From positions 138,206 through 202,205 of the forward strand of contig NVXM01000001.1 in the NCBI GenBank assembly GCA_002733865.1: a stretch of DNA of 64,000 nt, given 5' to 3'. Both the position numbers and the translations under genes were made by a program. This document shows positions 41,773 through 51,614 of this stretch, piece after piece. Positions within the stretch are counted from its first letter, which is position 1. Each line of letters opens with the position of its first letter. The notes beneath the pieces are model-generated. The model saw nothing but the letters and a program-made list of their open reading frames with translations. It was not told the DNA's origin and searched no databases. Source of the stretch: Sphingopyxis sp. (GTDB lineage: Bacteria; Pseudomonadota; Alphaproteobacteria; Sphingomonadales; Sphingomonadaceae).

Positions 41773-42537
41773 ATGTTTGAGCCCAACTCAACCATTGGAT
41801 GGTCGATCGGTCGATTGCGGTCAACTGCCCTTGATCTGATCGCTTTTCTCCGTGCGCCTGTACCGGCTCTCCCGGCGAACGGCGAGGAGCGACGCGCCGC
41901 AGATGTCGCATGGCTTTTGCTGCTCAACGCTCTGGTGGTTGCCGCAATCGTCGCCGTGCTTTTTCCCATCATGACGCTTTTCGGGGTGGAGATGTCGGGC
42001 GACATGGCGGCGCTGTTCAACCGTCCGCTGTGGCAAATCATACTGCTCGTTGTGATCGTCGGCCCGATCACCGAAGAATTGGTCTTTCGGGCGTGGATTG
42101 TCGGCACCGGGCGATGGCTGGTCATTTTTGCCGGCCTGCTGGCCTGGCTCGGCGGCTCCTATCTGCTCCAGCAACCCGAACTTGCGGAGTTAGGTGAAAA
42201 CGCGCCGCTCATTCTGATCGCGATTCTCTCACTGGCCGTAATTATCGGTCTGATCCGCTTCTGGAAATCGCCCGTGCCGCGCTGCTATGTCCGGATATTC
42301 CCGCTCGTCTTCTGGGGTCAGGCGCTAGTGTTCGGATTCGTCCACGTGTTCAACTATGCTGGCGACAATCCGGCGGCTGCCCTGCCCTTTGTCCTGCCGC
42401 AGCTGGTCGGCGGGCTGATCTGGGGCTATGCCCGGATCCGCTATGGCTGGTGGGCCAATATCATCATGCACATGGTCTATAATCTGCTGGCGACCAGCGG
42501 CCTGATCTATATGCTGGTGATGCAACCGGGGGGCTAG
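41773..42537 (+). CDS. CPBP-family intramembrane metalloprotease
   Basis: 254 residues with 6-8 membrane segments and the three CPBP (Abi/CAAX protease) motifs: Glu101-Glu102-x3-Arg106 (EELVFR), Phe-x3-His191 (FGFVH) and His233 (IIMHMVYN). Substrate unknown. The start at 41773 avoids overlap with the divergent yebC; the frame is open further upstream (41653), but that would run into yebC. Its stop overlaps the convergent ybjQ gene by four bases. Confidence 0.88.
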   Translation: MFEPNSTIGWSIGRLRSTALDLIAFLRAPVPALPANGEERRAADVAWLLLLNALVVAAIVAVLFPIMTLFGVEMSGDMAALFNRPLWQIILLVVIVGPITEELVFRAWIVGTGRWLVIFAGLLAWLGGSYLLQQPELAELGENAPLILIAILSLAVIIGLIRFWKSPVPRCYVRIFPLVFWGQALVFGFVHVFNYAGDNPAAALPFVLPQLVGGLIWGYARIRYGWWANIIMHMVYNLLATSGLIYMLVMQPGG

Positions 42538-42854
42538 TCGATCACTACGGCAGTACCCGATGCGGAGACCATCAGCATCGACCCTTTTTCACCGACCACC
42601 TCATAGTCCAGATCGACGCCGACCACAGCATTGGCCCCGACCTTTGCCGCCTCGGCCTCCATCTCGGCCAGCGCTTCGTCCCGTGCCCGCTTCAGGACAT
42701 TTTCATATTTGCCCGAGCGCCCACCGACGATATCGGTGATGCTGGCGAACAGGTCGCGGAACAGATTGGCTCCGACGATAACCTCGCCGATCACGATTCC
42801 GCGATAATCGCGAATCGTATGACCTTCGATAGAAGGGGTGGTTGTGACGATCAT
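42534..42854 (-). CDS. YbjQ-family protein (UPF0145)
   Basis: 106 residues matching the YbjQ/UPF0145 family: [13 protein letters not shown] start ([12 protein letters not shown]), [16 protein letters not shown], and [15 protein letters not shown]. Family members form pentamers proposed to bind metals; function unproven. Convergent with the CPBP gene. Confidence 0.9.
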   Translation of the reverse strand: MIVTTTPSIEGHTIRDYRGIVIGEVIVGANLFRDLFASITDIVGGRSGKYENVLKRARDEALAEMEAEAAKVGANAVVGVDLDYEVVGEKGSMLMVSASGTAVVID

Positions 42855-42908
42855 ATCGCTTGTCCTGTTGCTGGCTGCCGAGAGGCGGATGCTAATCTGC
42901 CACGCCCG

Positions 42909-43397
42909 TCAGAGCAACCGCTGATACCAGGCAACGTCGCGCCAGCCACCCATTTTCCAGCCCACTTCGCGGTAGATGCCGACCGGTTCAAAACCGACAG
43001 CCTGGTGCAGCGCAATGCTGGCCGGATTGGGCAGCGCAATGCCGGCAAAGGCGGCGTGTATTTTCCTGGCTTTCAACCTCGGCAACAGCGCTTCATAAAG
43101 GGCCCGCCCCAGGCCCTGGCGGCTGTGGCCGGGATCGACATAGACCGCAACATCGCAACTGGTTTGATAGGCGCCCCTTGTCCGATGTTGAGAGCCATAA
43201 GCATATCCACACAGGATGCCGCCGGATTCAACAACCAGCCATTCATGCGATTGCCGGGCCCGGGCAATGCGGGCCGCCATTTCCTCCGCGCCGGGCGCGT
43301 CCAGTTCGAAGCTGACCCAGCTGTCGGTCACGAAGGGCGCGTAGATTTCCGCACAACGGCCAGCATCATCAACCGACGCTGACCGCACCTCGATCAT
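42909..43397 (-). CDS. GNAT N-acetyltransferase, phosphinothricin-acetyltransferase-like
   Basis: 162 residues with GNAT motif A (AVYVDPGHSRQGLGRALYEALL) for acetyl-CoA and the family C-terminus GFEPVGIYREVGWKMGGWRDVAWYQ seen in Pat/Bar-like enzymes. Probably acetylates a small amine such as methionine sulfone-type compounds. Its ATG shares one base with the gapR stop (TGATG-type overlap). Confidence 0.9.
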   Translation of the reverse strand: MIEVRSASVDDAGRCAEIYAPFVTDSWVSFELDAPGAEEMAARIARARQSHEWLVVESGGILCGYAYGSQHRTRGAYQTSCDVAVYVDPGHSRQGLGRALYEALLPRLKARKIHAAFAGIALPNPASIALHQAVGFEPVGIYREVGWKMGGWRDVAWYQRLL

Positions 43398-43639
43398 CAG
43401 GCCAGGCCGAGCGCCGCTTTATAGGTGTCGAGAATCGCTTCCATTTCCTGCCGGTCATGGGCTTCCATTTTGCGCAGGCGGACGATCTGGCGCATGATCT
43501 TGGCGTCATAGCCTTGGGATTTCGCTTCGGAATAGACGTCGCGAATATCGTCCGCCATGCCCTTTTTCTCTTCTTCCAGCCGCTCGATGCGTTCGATAAA
43601 CAGACGCAACTGGTCTGCGGCAACATTGCCTTCGCTCAT
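43397..43639 (-). CDS. gapR: GapR-like DNA-binding protein (DUF2312)
   Basis: 80 residues with a long N-terminal coiled coil ([35 protein letters not shown]) and the basic [13 protein letters not shown] segment. The Caulobacter homologue GapR clamps overtwisted DNA ahead of replication and transcription. Short helical DUF2312 proteins of this kind are nearly universal in alphaproteobacteria. Confidence 0.94.
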   Translation of the reverse strand: MSEGNVAADQLRLFIERIERLEEEKKGMADDIRDVYSEAKSQGYDAKIMRQIVRLRKMEAHDRQEMEAILDTYKAALGLA

Positions 43640-43683
43640 TCTGTGATTCCCTTGATCTTGATGTTCGGATTCGAAGTGGGTCT

Positions 43684-43992
43684 TTAAGAGGCGTCAGCGT
43701 TTTTGGCCACGCTTTCCTTCATCTTTTTGAGCCGCTCCGGCGTCGCCTCGGTCTGATATTTTTTCTTCCATTCATTCACCGGCATGCCGTGAATGGCTTC
43801 GCGCGCCTCGTCCCTGGTCATCTCGCCGCCCGCGTCATTGGTGGCCTCCATCACCCAGTCGGCAAGACAATTGCGGCAGAAACCGGCGAGCCCCATCAGA
43901 TCGATATTTTCCGCATCATGGCGGTGCTGCAAATGATTTACCAGCCGGCGGAAGGCAGCAGCGGCAGCGGCGTCGGATATTTGGTCAGTCAT
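43684..43992 (-). CDS. DUF1244 family protein
   Basis: 102 residues with the DUF1244 signature: [34 protein letters not shown] and the C-terminal [14 protein letters not shown]. The histidines and CRNC cysteine pair hint at metal binding. No function known. On the same strand as gapR, 44 bases upstream. Confidence 0.9.
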   Translation of the reverse strand: MTDQISDAAAAAAFRRLVNHLQHRHDAENIDLMGLAGFCRNCLADWVMEATNDAGGEMTRDEAREAIHGMPVNEWKKKYQTEATPERLKKMKESVAKNADAS

Positions 43993-44078
43993 GGTTGTTT
44001 CCGTTGTTTTTTGTTTTTAACCTGTCATGAAACAGGAATAGGCAAGGCGCAGGTAAAGCGCCACTAAGGAATTTGTAA

Positions 44079-45530
44079 ATGGCATCGCCGATCTTTTCCC
44101 GCAACCGCAAGGTCAAAGTACTGGCCACGCTGGGACCGTCCAGTGGCAGTCCCGAAATGATCGAAAAAATGTACCGCGCCGGCGTCGACGCCTTCCGGAT
44201 GAACATGAGCCACGGTGAACATGAGGCGCATGCCGCCAATGTCAAAACCATCCGGGCGCTGGAAAAGAAAATCGGCCGGCCGATCACCATTCTCGCCGAT
44301 CTCCAGGGCCCGAAACTGCGGATAGCGACATTCGCCAATCCCCCGGTGATGCTGAAAGAAGGTGCGCGATTCACCCTCGATATGCTGAAGAAAAAGGGGG
44401 ATGCGACGCGGGTCAGCCTGCCTCACAAAGAAATATTGAGTACCCTGGAACCGGGGCACACGCTGCTGCTGGACGATGGCAAAATCCGGTTGGAGGTGAC
44501 TAAGGCCGACGGCAAGAGCGTCGAAACCAAGGTCATTGTCGGCGGCGAAATTTCGGACCGCAAGGGCGTCAATGTCCCGGAAGTGGTGCTGCCGGTCAGT
44601 TCGCTGACCGAGAAGGATCGCAAGGACCTGACATTCGCTCTCGAGCAGGATGTGGACTGGATCGCGCTCAGCTTCGTTCAGCGCCCGGAAGATGTCGCCG
44701 AGGCACGGCGATTGATCGGCGGCAAGGCTGCCCTGCTGGCCAAGATTGAAAAACCAGCCGCCATTGACCGGCTCGACGAGATACTCGAGCTGTCCGATGC
44801 AGTGATGGTGGCGCGCGGTGATCTGGGCGTGGAGCTGTTGCCCGAGCAAGTGCCGCCTCTGCAGAAAAAGATCGTTGCCGCTGCCCGCAAACTCGGCCGT
44901 CCCGTGGTCGTCGCCACCCAGATGCTGGAATCGATGATCAAGTCGCCCACCCCGACGCGGGCCGAGGTTTCGGATGTCGCTACTGCCATCTACGACGGTG
45001 CTGACGCGATCATGCTGTCGGCCGAATCGGCGGTCGGTGACTGGCCGATCGAGGCCGCCACGATGATGGACCGGATTGCCGGGCAGGTAGAAAATGATCC
45101 ATCCTACGCCGACCGGGTGCATTTCACCGAAACCGTGCCCGACGAAACGACCGCCGATGCGCTGGCCGCCGCCAGCTATAATATCGCCCGGACCGTCGAG
45201 ACGTCTGCTATTGTCTGCTATACCTCGTCTGGCTCTACCGCTCGCCGCATGGCGCGCGAAAGGCCATCTGTACCGCTGCTGGTGCTGACCCCGAATCGCC
45301 ACACCGCTCGCCGCGTCGGCTTGCTGTGGGGTGCCTATGCCGTGGTCACCCGCGATGTCAGCGATTTCGAGGAAATGATCGCAAAGGCGAAGCGCATGGC
45401 GCTGCGTCACAAGCTGGGCACGGCTGGATCGCGGCTTATCGTCTGTGCGGGCGTGCCTTTCGGAACCCCGGGCTCAACCAATCTGCTGCATATCGTGCGG
45501 CTGACCGGCGACGAGCTCAAGCGGCGCTAA
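44079..45530 (+). CDS. pyk: Pyruvate kinase
   Basis: 483-residue final enzyme of glycolysis (PEP plus ADP to pyruvate plus ATP). Marks: VLATLGPSSGSPEMI with RMNMSHG, DLQGPKLR, MVARGDLGVELLPEQVPPLQKKI (the active-site signature) and TQMLESMI. Convergent with a HAD gene, whose stop overlaps by four bases. Confidence 0.97.
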   Translation: MASPIFSRNRKVKVLATLGPSSGSPEMIEKMYRAGVDAFRMNMSHGEHEAHAANVKTIRALEKKIGRPITILADLQGPKLRIATFANPPVMLKEGARFTLDMLKKKGDATRVSLPHKEILSTLEPGHTLLLDDGKIRLEVTKADGKSVETKVIVGGEISDRKGVNVPEVVLPVSSLTEKDRKDLTFALEQDVDWIALSFVQRPEDVAEARRLIGGKAALLAKIEKPAAIDRLDEILELSDAVMVARGDLGVELLPEQVPPLQKKIVAAARKLGRPVVVATQMLESMIKSPTPTRAEVSDVATAIYDGADAIMLSAESAVGDWPIEAATMMDRIAGQVENDPSYADRVHFTETVPDETTADALAAASYNIARTVETSAIVCYTSSGSTARRMARERPSVPLLVLTPNRHTARRVGLLWGAYAVVTRDVSDFEEMIAKAKRMALRHKLGTAGSRLIVCAGVPFGTPGSTNLLHIVRLTGDELKRR

Positions 45531-46135
45531 AGGAAGCCCAAAGCCGTCAGCTGGCGTTCCAGCGCGGGGGAACCGTTGAAATGATGCCCCGTCAGGCCTA
45601 GCGCTTCCGCCGTTTCGATATTGTCGAGCCGATCATCAATGAACAGGCATTGCTCGGGGCTTCTGGCAAAGCGTTGCAGCGCCAGTTCAAAAATCTTCCG
45701 GTCCGGCTTGATCAGCTTTTCCTGACCCGAGATGACAATATCCGAGAAGAGCTCGAATATTGGCGCAGATGGGCGAAACTGGGCCCAGGATTCGGCTCCG
45801 AAATTGCTGATCGCAAACAGGGGAATGTCACGTTCCGCCAGGGCGCGGACGATTTCAAGTGATCCTTCGACCGGCCCCGGTATCGTTTCCGGAAACCGTT
45901 TCGAATAAGCCAGAATATGGTCGGCATATTGCGGAAATTCGCGGCTGCGCTCTGCGACCATGTCAGCAAAGGGCCGGCCAGCGTCATGCTGAAAATGCCA
46001 TTCCGGTGTGACAACATGGGCCAGAAACCAGTCCAGCTCCTCCGGGTCGTCGATCAGCTTTTCAAACAGGCAGCGCAAATCCCAGCGATAGAGGACATTG
46101 CCAATATCGAAGATGACGGTGTCGATTTCAGAGAT
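45527..46135 (-). CDS. HAD-family phosphatase with apparent AUC start
   Basis: 202 residues of the YihX-like group: motif I FDIGNVLYRW near residue 9, SNFG motif II, LIKPDRKIFELAL motif III, and IDDRLDNIETA. There is no in-frame ATG, GTG or TTG between the rpmJ stop and motif I; TTG at 46078 lies after the catalytic Asp. AGGAG (46143-46147) sits exactly 7 bases before ATC (46133-46135), where relatives would have ATG-Ser-Glu. The gene therefore seems to start at AUC, unless a CTG 10 codons upstream is used or the base is a sequencing error. Follows rpmJ by 25 bases. Confidence 0.78.
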   Translation of the reverse strand: MSEIDTVIFDIGNVLYRWDLRCLFEKLIDDPEELDWFLAHVVTPEWHFQHDAGRPFADMVAERSREFPQYADHILAYSKRFPETIPGPVEGSLEIVRALAERDIPLFAISNFGAESWAQFRPSAPIFELFSDIVISGQEKLIKPDRKIFELALQRFARSPEQCLFIDDRLDNIETAEALGLTGHHFNGSPALERQLTALGFL

Positions 46136-46160
46136 GGCAGAACTCCTGCCAGCAGACAGC

Positions 46161-46286
46161 TTAGCCCTGACGCGCCTTGAACCGGCGATTCGTCTTGTTG
46201 ATCACATAGGTGCGACCACGGCGACGGATAACGCGGCAGTCCCGGTGACGGTTTTTAAGCGACTTCAAAGAGTTGCGGACTTTCAT
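46161..46286 (-). CDS. rpmJ: 50S ribosomal protein L36 (zinc-free form)
   Basis: 41 residues beginning [20 protein letters not shown] and ending RRFKARQG, the alphaproteobacterial L36. Only one cysteine is present, so this is the non-zinc (C-minus) version. Its stop is 25 bases from the apparent start of the HAD gene. A good promoter lies at 46349-46377. Confidence 0.95.
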   Translation of the reverse strand: MKVRNSLKSLKNRHRDCRVIRRRGRTYVINKTNRRFKARQG

Positions 46287-46348
46287 TTTGGTACCACGCC
46301 TTGATTATCTGAATTTCTTGAAAGCAGCCATGCTGCGTTGAAGGAGGG

Positions 46349-46377
46349 CAATTAGGGTCGGCGGCGGCCAAAGTCAA
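46349..46377 (-). promoter_or_regulatory. Predicted promoter of rpmJ
   Basis: TTGACT (46372-46377), 17-base spacer, TAATTG (46349-46354) on the minus strand; the -35 context CGCTTGACTT equals that of the rplM promoter. Probably also drives the HAD gene. Confidence 0.55.
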
Positions 46378-46387
46378 GCGATCAGCT

Positions 46388-47392
46388 TTATTCTCCGCGT
46401 ATTTCGACCAGTTTGCGCTCCCAGGCCAGCGCATGGGCGACAATTTCGTCGAGATCGGCATGTTTCGGCTGCCAGGGGAAGCGCTCCATGATCGCCCGGT
46501 TGTCGGAAATCAGCGAATCGGGGTCGCCTGCGCGACGCCCTTCCATTTTGCGCTCGATTTTCATGTTGGTGACCCGGTCGACGGCATCGAGCACCTCCAG
46601 TACCGAAAATCCGCGGCCATAGCCGCAATTCAGCAGATGATTGCGATCTGGCTCGGCGATCAGCGCTTCCAGCGCCAGCACATGGGCGCTGGCCAGATCC
46701 GACACATGAATATAATCGCGCACGCCGGTGCCGTCGGGCGTATCATAATCGGTGCCAAAGACCGCGACGCTGTCGCGCTTGCCGAGCGCCGCTTCCACTG
46801 CGACCTTGATCAGATGGGTGGCGCCTGCGGTAGACTGGCCGGTCCGCACTTCGGGATCTGCACCCGCCACGTTAAAATAGCGCAAGGCGCAGAAATTCAT
46901 ATCATGCGCAGCGGCAACATCGCGCAGCATATGCTCAGTCATCAGTTTTGACATGCCATAAGGGTTGATCGGCAGCTGCGGCGTGCTTTCGCTGACCGGG
47001 CTTTCTTCGGGAATCCCGTAGGTCGCGGCGGTTGAGGAGAAGATGAAATGGTGCACACCGCCCTCGATCGCCGATTCGATCAGGCTGCGGCTTTTGGCGC
47101 TGTTGTTGTGATAATATTTCAGCGGATTTTCAACGGATTCGGGCACGATGATCGAGCCGGCGAAATGCATGATCGCGCCGATATTCTCGTCCTGGATGAT
47201 TTGGGCGAGCAGATCGGAATCCTCGATATCGCCTTCATAAAAGGCAACATCGTCCGGGACCGCCCAGCGAAATCCGGTGGTCAGATTGTCGATCACCGCG
47301 ACCGGCCAGCCAGCGTCCCGCAAGGCGAGCACCGCGTGGCTGCCGATATAGCCGGCACCGCCGGTGACCAGGATGGTGAATGGTTTTGCCAT
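46388..47392 (-). CDS. galE: UDP-glucose 4-epimerase
   Basis: 334-residue SDR-fold enzyme interconverting UDP-glucose and UDP-galactose. NAD motif GGAGYIGSHAVLALRDAG at the N-terminus, catalytic Ser in FSSTAATYG and Tyr-x3-Lys in NPYGMSKLM, and the substrate-binding YFNVAGADP are present. Supplies sugars for surface polysaccharide; no gal operon nearby. Confidence 0.95.
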   Translation of the reverse strand: MAKPFTILVTGGAGYIGSHAVLALRDAGWPVAVIDNLTTGFRWAVPDDVAFYEGDIEDSDLLAQIIQDENIGAIMHFAGSIIVPESVENPLKYYHNNSAKSRSLIESAIEGGVHHFIFSSTAATYGIPEESPVSESTPQLPINPYGMSKLMTEHMLRDVAAAHDMNFCALRYFNVAGADPEVRTGQSTAGATHLIKVAVEAALGKRDSVAVFGTDYDTPDGTGVRDYIHVSDLASAHVLALEALIAEPDRNHLLNCGYGRGFSVLEVLDAVDRVTNMKIERKMEGRRAGDPDSLISDNRAIMERFPWQPKHADLDEIVAHALAWERKLVEIRGE

Positions 47393-47536
47393 TATTGCGC
47401 TATTCCCTTATCTGCTGAAGCTCGTCTGTTCATCGCCCGGATATCTCCGATGGTTTAACCTCGGGCCAAGACCGATGCAATTTTTTACCGGGGCACTCAC
47501 AAATTTAAGCTAAGGTGTGCCTGAAGGAGCAAGTTT

Positions 47537-48145
47537 ATGGCCGGATTTCGATCATTGGCGGCACTAGCGGCTGCAGGGATAATGGTATCGGGGTGCGCAG
47601 CGACGACCCCACCGGTGGACGTCACGCGCTTTCACAACGCCCAAGTCGTGCCGATCGTGCCGGGCACCGTCGAAATCAACGCCAGTATCGCCGATCCGGC
47701 TGCCAACCGCGAACTGGAATATGGGACCTACTCCGCCGCCATATTGCGGGAATTGCAGCGCCTCGGCTTTACCGATCCGCTTGGCGATGCGGAATCCAGC
47801 GAATATGTCGTTCGCTACACGATCGACCGGGCCGTGTTGACCGCTGCCGGATCACGGTCCCCGGTATCGGTAGGCGTCGGCGGCAGCACCGGCAGCTATG
47901 GCTCCGGTCTCGGTCTGGGCATCGGCATCAATCTCGGCGGCCGGCCGAAAGACAAGATCGTAACCGAATTGTCGGTGCGCATCAGCCGGCGCGACAATGC
48001 CAGTGTCGTCTGGGAAGGTCGCGCATCGGTGGAGGCGAAACAGGGTTCACCGGCGGCGCAGCCCGGACTGGCGGCATCGAAATTGGCGGCCGCCCTATTC
48101 AAGGACTTCCCCGGAGTGTCCGGAACCACTATCAGGGTCCCATGA
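47537..48145 (+). CDS. DUF4136 lipoprotein
   Basis: 202 residues with a lipoprotein signal ([20 protein letters not shown], lipobox VSGC at 17-20) and a DUF4136 region containing a Gly/Ser-rich stretch ([20 protein letters not shown]). Likely anchored in the outer membrane facing the periplasm; function unknown. The stop overlaps the carboxypeptidase ATG (ATGA). Confidence 0.85.
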   Translation: MAGFRSLAALAAAGIMVSGCAATTPPVDVTRFHNAQVVPIVPGTVEINASIADPAANRELEYGTYSAAILRELQRLGFTDPLGDAESSEYVVRYTIDRAVLTAAGSRSPVSVGVGGSTGSYGSGLGLGIGINLGGRPKDKIVTELSVRISRRDNASVVWEGRASVEAKQGSPAAQPGLAASKLAAALFKDFPGVSGTTIRVP

Positions 48146-49266
48146 CCATTCAAATCACCAGCGCATTCGATAGCGGCAATATCGAAGTTCATGCCATTGA
48201 TGGCACTACCGCAGAGCTTTCGATCCGCAAGGACAAGGACAGCGATTTCTTCCAGTGGTTTCATTTCCGCGTCGCCTGCCAGATTGGCGACGAGCTGGAA
48301 TTGAATATCGGCGGGCTGAAGGAATCCGCCTATCCGCAGGGATGGCCCGACTATGATGCCTGCGTCAGCGAGGACCGGGAATATTGGGGCCGAGCCGCAA
48401 GCAGCTATGACGAGAAAAGCGGCACGCTGTCGATTCGCTACACAGCCAGCAGCAATCTCGTCTGGTTTGCCTATTTCGCGCCCTACAGCATTGAGCGCCA
48501 TCACGACCTGATCGCCGAAACCGCAGGATTTGAAGGGGTCTCGGTCCAGACACTGGGCCATAGCCTGGAAGGCCAGCCGATCGACTGTGTGGAACTTGGC
48601 AGCGGCGACAAACAGGTCTGGCTCTACGCTCGCCAGCACCCCGGCGAGAGCATGGCCGAATGGTGGATGGAAGGCGCGCTGGAAATGCTCACCGACCCCG
48701 CCGATCCGCACGCCCGGCTGCTGCTGCAGAAATGCCGCTTCCATATCGTGCCCAATATGAACCCGGATGGTTCGTGCCGGGGGCATTTACGAACCAATTT
48801 TGCCGGAACCAATCTCAACCGCGAGTGGGAGGAGCCGACCGCCGAGAAATCTCCGGAAGTGCTGTGCGTGCGCAACGCGATGGACCGCAGCGGCTTGCAT
48901 TTTGCCATGGATGTGCACGGAGATGAGGCGATCCCGGCGGTGTTCATCGCCGGCTTCGAAGGCATTCCCTCGATCACCGACGCGCAGCTGGAAAAATATC
49001 ATGGCTACCGCGATCGCCTGGCCCAGCGCACCCCGGATTTCCAGACCGAGCTCGGCTATCCGACTGCGGCCAAGGGCAAGGCCAATCTGTCGATGTCGAC
49101 CAACCAGCTGGCCGAGCGATTCGGCGCGGTCACGATGACTCTGGAAATGCCGTTCAAGGACAACCGCGATCTGCCGGACGCCGAACAAGGCTGGTCCCCG
49201 GAACGCTGCACGCTGCTCGCTCGCGAATGCCTGGCTACGCTGGCCGAGATGATCGACGAAATTTAG
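48142..49266 (+). CDS. M14-family cytosolic-type zinc carboxypeptidase
   Basis: 374 residues: an N-terminal beta-sandwich domain (1-120), then an M14 carboxypeptidase domain with zinc ligands His166 and Glu169 (RQHPGES), His259 (DVHGDE) and catalytic Glu334 (LEMPFKD). The arrangement matches the CCP/M14D group (AGBL-like) found in bacteria. No signal peptide, so cytoplasmic despite the lipoprotein gene to which it is coupled (ATGA). Confidence 0.9.
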   Translation: MTIQITSAFDSGNIEVHAIDGTTAELSIRKDKDSDFFQWFHFRVACQIGDELELNIGGLKESAYPQGWPDYDACVSEDREYWGRAASSYDEKSGTLSIRYTASSNLVWFAYFAPYSIERHHDLIAETAGFEGVSVQTLGHSLEGQPIDCVELGSGDKQVWLYARQHPGESMAEWWMEGALEMLTDPADPHARLLLQKCRFHIVPNMNPDGSCRGHLRTNFAGTNLNREWEEPTAEKSPEVLCVRNAMDRSGLHFAMDVHGDEAIPAVFIAGFEGIPSITDAQLEKYHGYRDRLAQRTPDFQTELGYPTAAKGKANLSMSTNQLAERFGAVTMTLEMPFKDNRDLPDAEQGWSPERCTLLARECLATLAEMIDEI

Positions 49267-49272
49267 TTCAGC

Positions 49273-49290
49273 GGCGGAGCCGGACGGATT
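49273..49290 (+). repeat. Imperfect copy of the tRNA-Ser 3' end (candidate distal attachment site)
   Basis: Eighteen bases GGCGGAGCCGGACGGATT match the tRNA-Ser gene end at 60536-60553 with one mismatch (C for G), in the same orientation. It starts 7 bases after the carboxypeptidase stop. This is the position expected of the distal att site of an element integrated at the tRNA. Confidence 0.55.
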
Positions 49291-49402
49291 AAGAAAAACT
49301 TTGCAAGTATTTTTGATGACTTGAGCGTTATCAGAACCAAATTTTTTTCATCACATCCGTCCCCCCACACACCCGCGCAGGCGCAAAGCCGGTGTGATTT
49401 CA

Positions 49403-49540
49403 TTAGTTGATGAAGCGCCTGCGGCTTTCGGTCGCAACCAGCGTGGATGCACCAAGCTCGATGATCTCGACAGCACCGCTGGCGATCAGCAGATCGAACG
49501 TGCGCCGACTGATCACCGTGTAGTGGCGCGTGTCATTCAT
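49403..49540 (-). CDS. Possible 45-residue protein
   Basis: The short frame starts MNDTRHYTVISRRTFDLLIA and reads like the RTFDLLIASGAVEII DNA-binding-helix type of small proteins. An AAGGG sequence precedes the ATG. A longer start at 49645 adds an Arg-rich head that looks non-coding. May be a remnant of an island gene; I do not recognise the family. Confidence 0.35.
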   Translation of the reverse strand: MNDTRHYTVISRRTFDLLIASGAVEIIELGASTLVATESRRRFIN

Positions 49541-49730
49541 GCCCTTGCTGCGCGTAATGGATGATCCGCAGCAGGTTGCAGCGGTAAGCCGCATCATCTG
49601 TAGTCGTTGACGAGCGCCGCGCTTGCGGCTTGCGGTACGGGACAACCCAAAAAAGACGCTCGCCTTTCGCCTGAGCCCCGAAATCTTCCTAAAATAAACG
49701 AAATTTATTTGGAAAGCGGGTCAAAATTCA

Positions 49731-51590
49731 ATGCGGCTAATCGAAAACTTGAAGATCGCCACAAAGGTCGCGGCGTTGCTGATGTTCCTCGGTGCGCTGC
49801 TGCTGGGTATTGCATTTGTTGGCAACAACACCGCAAAGGGCGTCAGCCAGAGTTACAATCAACTGGTCGAACAAACTCTGCCGGGAACCACCGACATTGC
49901 TCGCGCAAACCGCCGAGCGATTGAACTGGTCTATATCGCTGCCCAGTCGCTGGCATTCGAAGCCGGATCGGCGGAAAGCAACAAATTGCAGGAATCGCTA
50001 GCCAAGGCGCACGAGCGCGGCGGCAATAACCTGTCCGATGCGTTGGAAACCGACCCCGCATTCGCCGACAGCGTGCCTAAAATGCGCGGCGATTTCGATG
50101 AGACTCACCGGCTAGCCGGCGAGGTGTTGAAGCTGGCCAAAGCCGGCCGTGTCGCCGAAGCACGCGCGACGCTGGTAGCCGCCGGCGCACAGCTCGACAA
50201 CTTCACCAAAGCCGTTTCCGACATTACCTACGAACGTGTCGAACAAGGCGATGCACGTACTGCAGCGATCGAAGCGGGCGTGGAGCGCGATGCAATGATG
50301 CTGCTGGTATACAGCCTGATCGCCGTCGCGGTGGGGCTTGGTATTGCGATCCCGCTGGCGCGCATGGGCATATCGCGTCCGCTGGCGCGGCTGCGTGCGG
50401 TGATGGGCGATCTGGCGGCGGGCAACAACCGTCTCGAGATTCCCGGTGACAAGCGTGGTGACGAAGTGGGCGACATGGCTCGCGCGGTGATGGTGTTCCG
50501 CGACAATGCGCTCGCACAGGAAGCCGCCGAAGCGGAGAAGCTCCGCGCGAATATTGAACAAAAGGAAGTCGTGGAGACGCTGGGCAAGCATCTCGGCAGC
50601 CTGGCCGAGGGCGACCTCACCGCTTCGATCAGCACCGAGTTCCCGCCCGCCTATGTCGCGCTGCGCGACAACTATAACGCTGCGCTGGACAGCCTTCGCA
50701 CACTGATCGGTGCTGTCATCTCGGGCGCCGCGGAAATTCGCCACGGATCGACAGAGATCGCCAGCGCCTCGGGTGACCTCGCCACGCGGACGCAGAGCAA
50801 TGCGGCCAGCCTCGAAGAAACATCGGCGGCGATCACACAGATGAACCAGCGTCTGCAGGAGAGCGCCGGTTCGGCCAACGACACCGTGACGCGAGCTGGA
50901 CAGGCGATGCACACGGTGGGAAGCGGCCGTGAGGTCGTCGACCAGGCAGTACGCGCGATGGGTCGCGTCGCCGAAAGCGCCGAAGGTATCGATACCGTTA
51001 TCGAAGGGCTCGACAAGATTGCGTTTCAGACACGCGTGCTAGCGATGAACGCCGCAGTCGAGGCTGGCCGGGCCGGCGAAGCGGGCCGCGGCTTCGCAGT
51101 CGTTGCAGACCTTGTCTCGGCACTGGCCATGCGCGCGGAAGAGGAAGCCAAACGCGCGCGCGAACAATTGACCGTCACACAGTTGGAAGTCGACACCGCA
51201 GTGGGTGCCGTCCGCCAGGTCGACGACGCTCTTGCCAATATCACAAGCGACGTCAGCGGAGTCGAAGATTTGCTGAAATCACTCGCTGAGGCCAATCAGG
51301 CGCAGTCGTCAGCAATCGGCGAAGTATCGACGGCCGTTGAGGATATGGACAATTCGACGCAGCGAAACGCCGCGATGGTAGAGGAAATGTCCGCAGCGGC
51401 ACGCCGTCTGGACGAAGAAGTGACCTCGCTCGCCAGCCGCGCCGCGACCTTCCGGGTCGGTGAAGATACTCCCGCTCATTCGCCCCGGCCAGCTTCAACT
51501 TCGATGATGCTGAAGCCGGTCAAGCCGCTGCCGGCCGCAGCGATACCTGCACTGCGGTCGCCGAGCAGTGACGACTGGGCATCCTTTTAA
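49731..51590 (+). CDS. Methyl-accepting chemotaxis protein with altered hairpin tip
   Basis: 619-residue receptor: membrane helices near 12-30 and 188-208 enclosing a helical periplasmic domain, HAMP (about 210-265), and signalling domain. The usual hairpin tip [20 protein letters not shown] reads here IAFQTRVLAMNAAVEAGRAG, and EVRxLA is replaced by LVSALA, so CheA/CheW contacts are probably changed. The C-terminal DWASF fits the x-W-x-x-F tether for CheR. Followed 24 bases later by a porin gene on the same strand. Confidence 0.92.
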   Translation: MRLIENLKIATKVAALLMFLGALLLGIAFVGNNTAKGVSQSYNQLVEQTLPGTTDIARANRRAIELVYIAAQSLAFEAGSAESNKLQESLAKAHERGGNNLSDALETDPAFADSVPKMRGDFDETHRLAGEVLKLAKAGRVAEARATLVAAGAQLDNFTKAVSDITYERVEQGDARTAAIEAGVERDAMMLLVYSLIAVAVGLGIAIPLARMGISRPLARLRAVMGDLAAGNNRLEIPGDKRGDEVGDMARAVMVFRDNALAQEAAEAEKLRANIEQKEVVETLGKHLGSLAEGDLTASISTEFPPAYVALRDNYNAALDSLRTLIGAVISGAAEIRHGSTEIASASGDLATRTQSNAASLEETSAAITQMNQRLQESAGSANDTVTRAGQAMHTVGSGREVVDQAVRAMGRVAESAEGIDTVIEGLDKIAFQTRVLAMNAAVEAGRAGEAGRGFAVVADLVSALAMRAEEEAKRAREQLTVTQLEVDTAVGAVRQVDDALANITSDVSGVEDLLKSLAEANQAQSSAIGEVSTAVEDMDNSTQRNAAMVEEMSAAARRLDEEVTSLASRAATFRVGEDTPAHSPRPASTSMMLKPVKPLPAAAIPALRSPSSDDWASF

Positions 51591-51614
51591 TTTCCGGCAC
51601 CGGAGCCAATCAGA

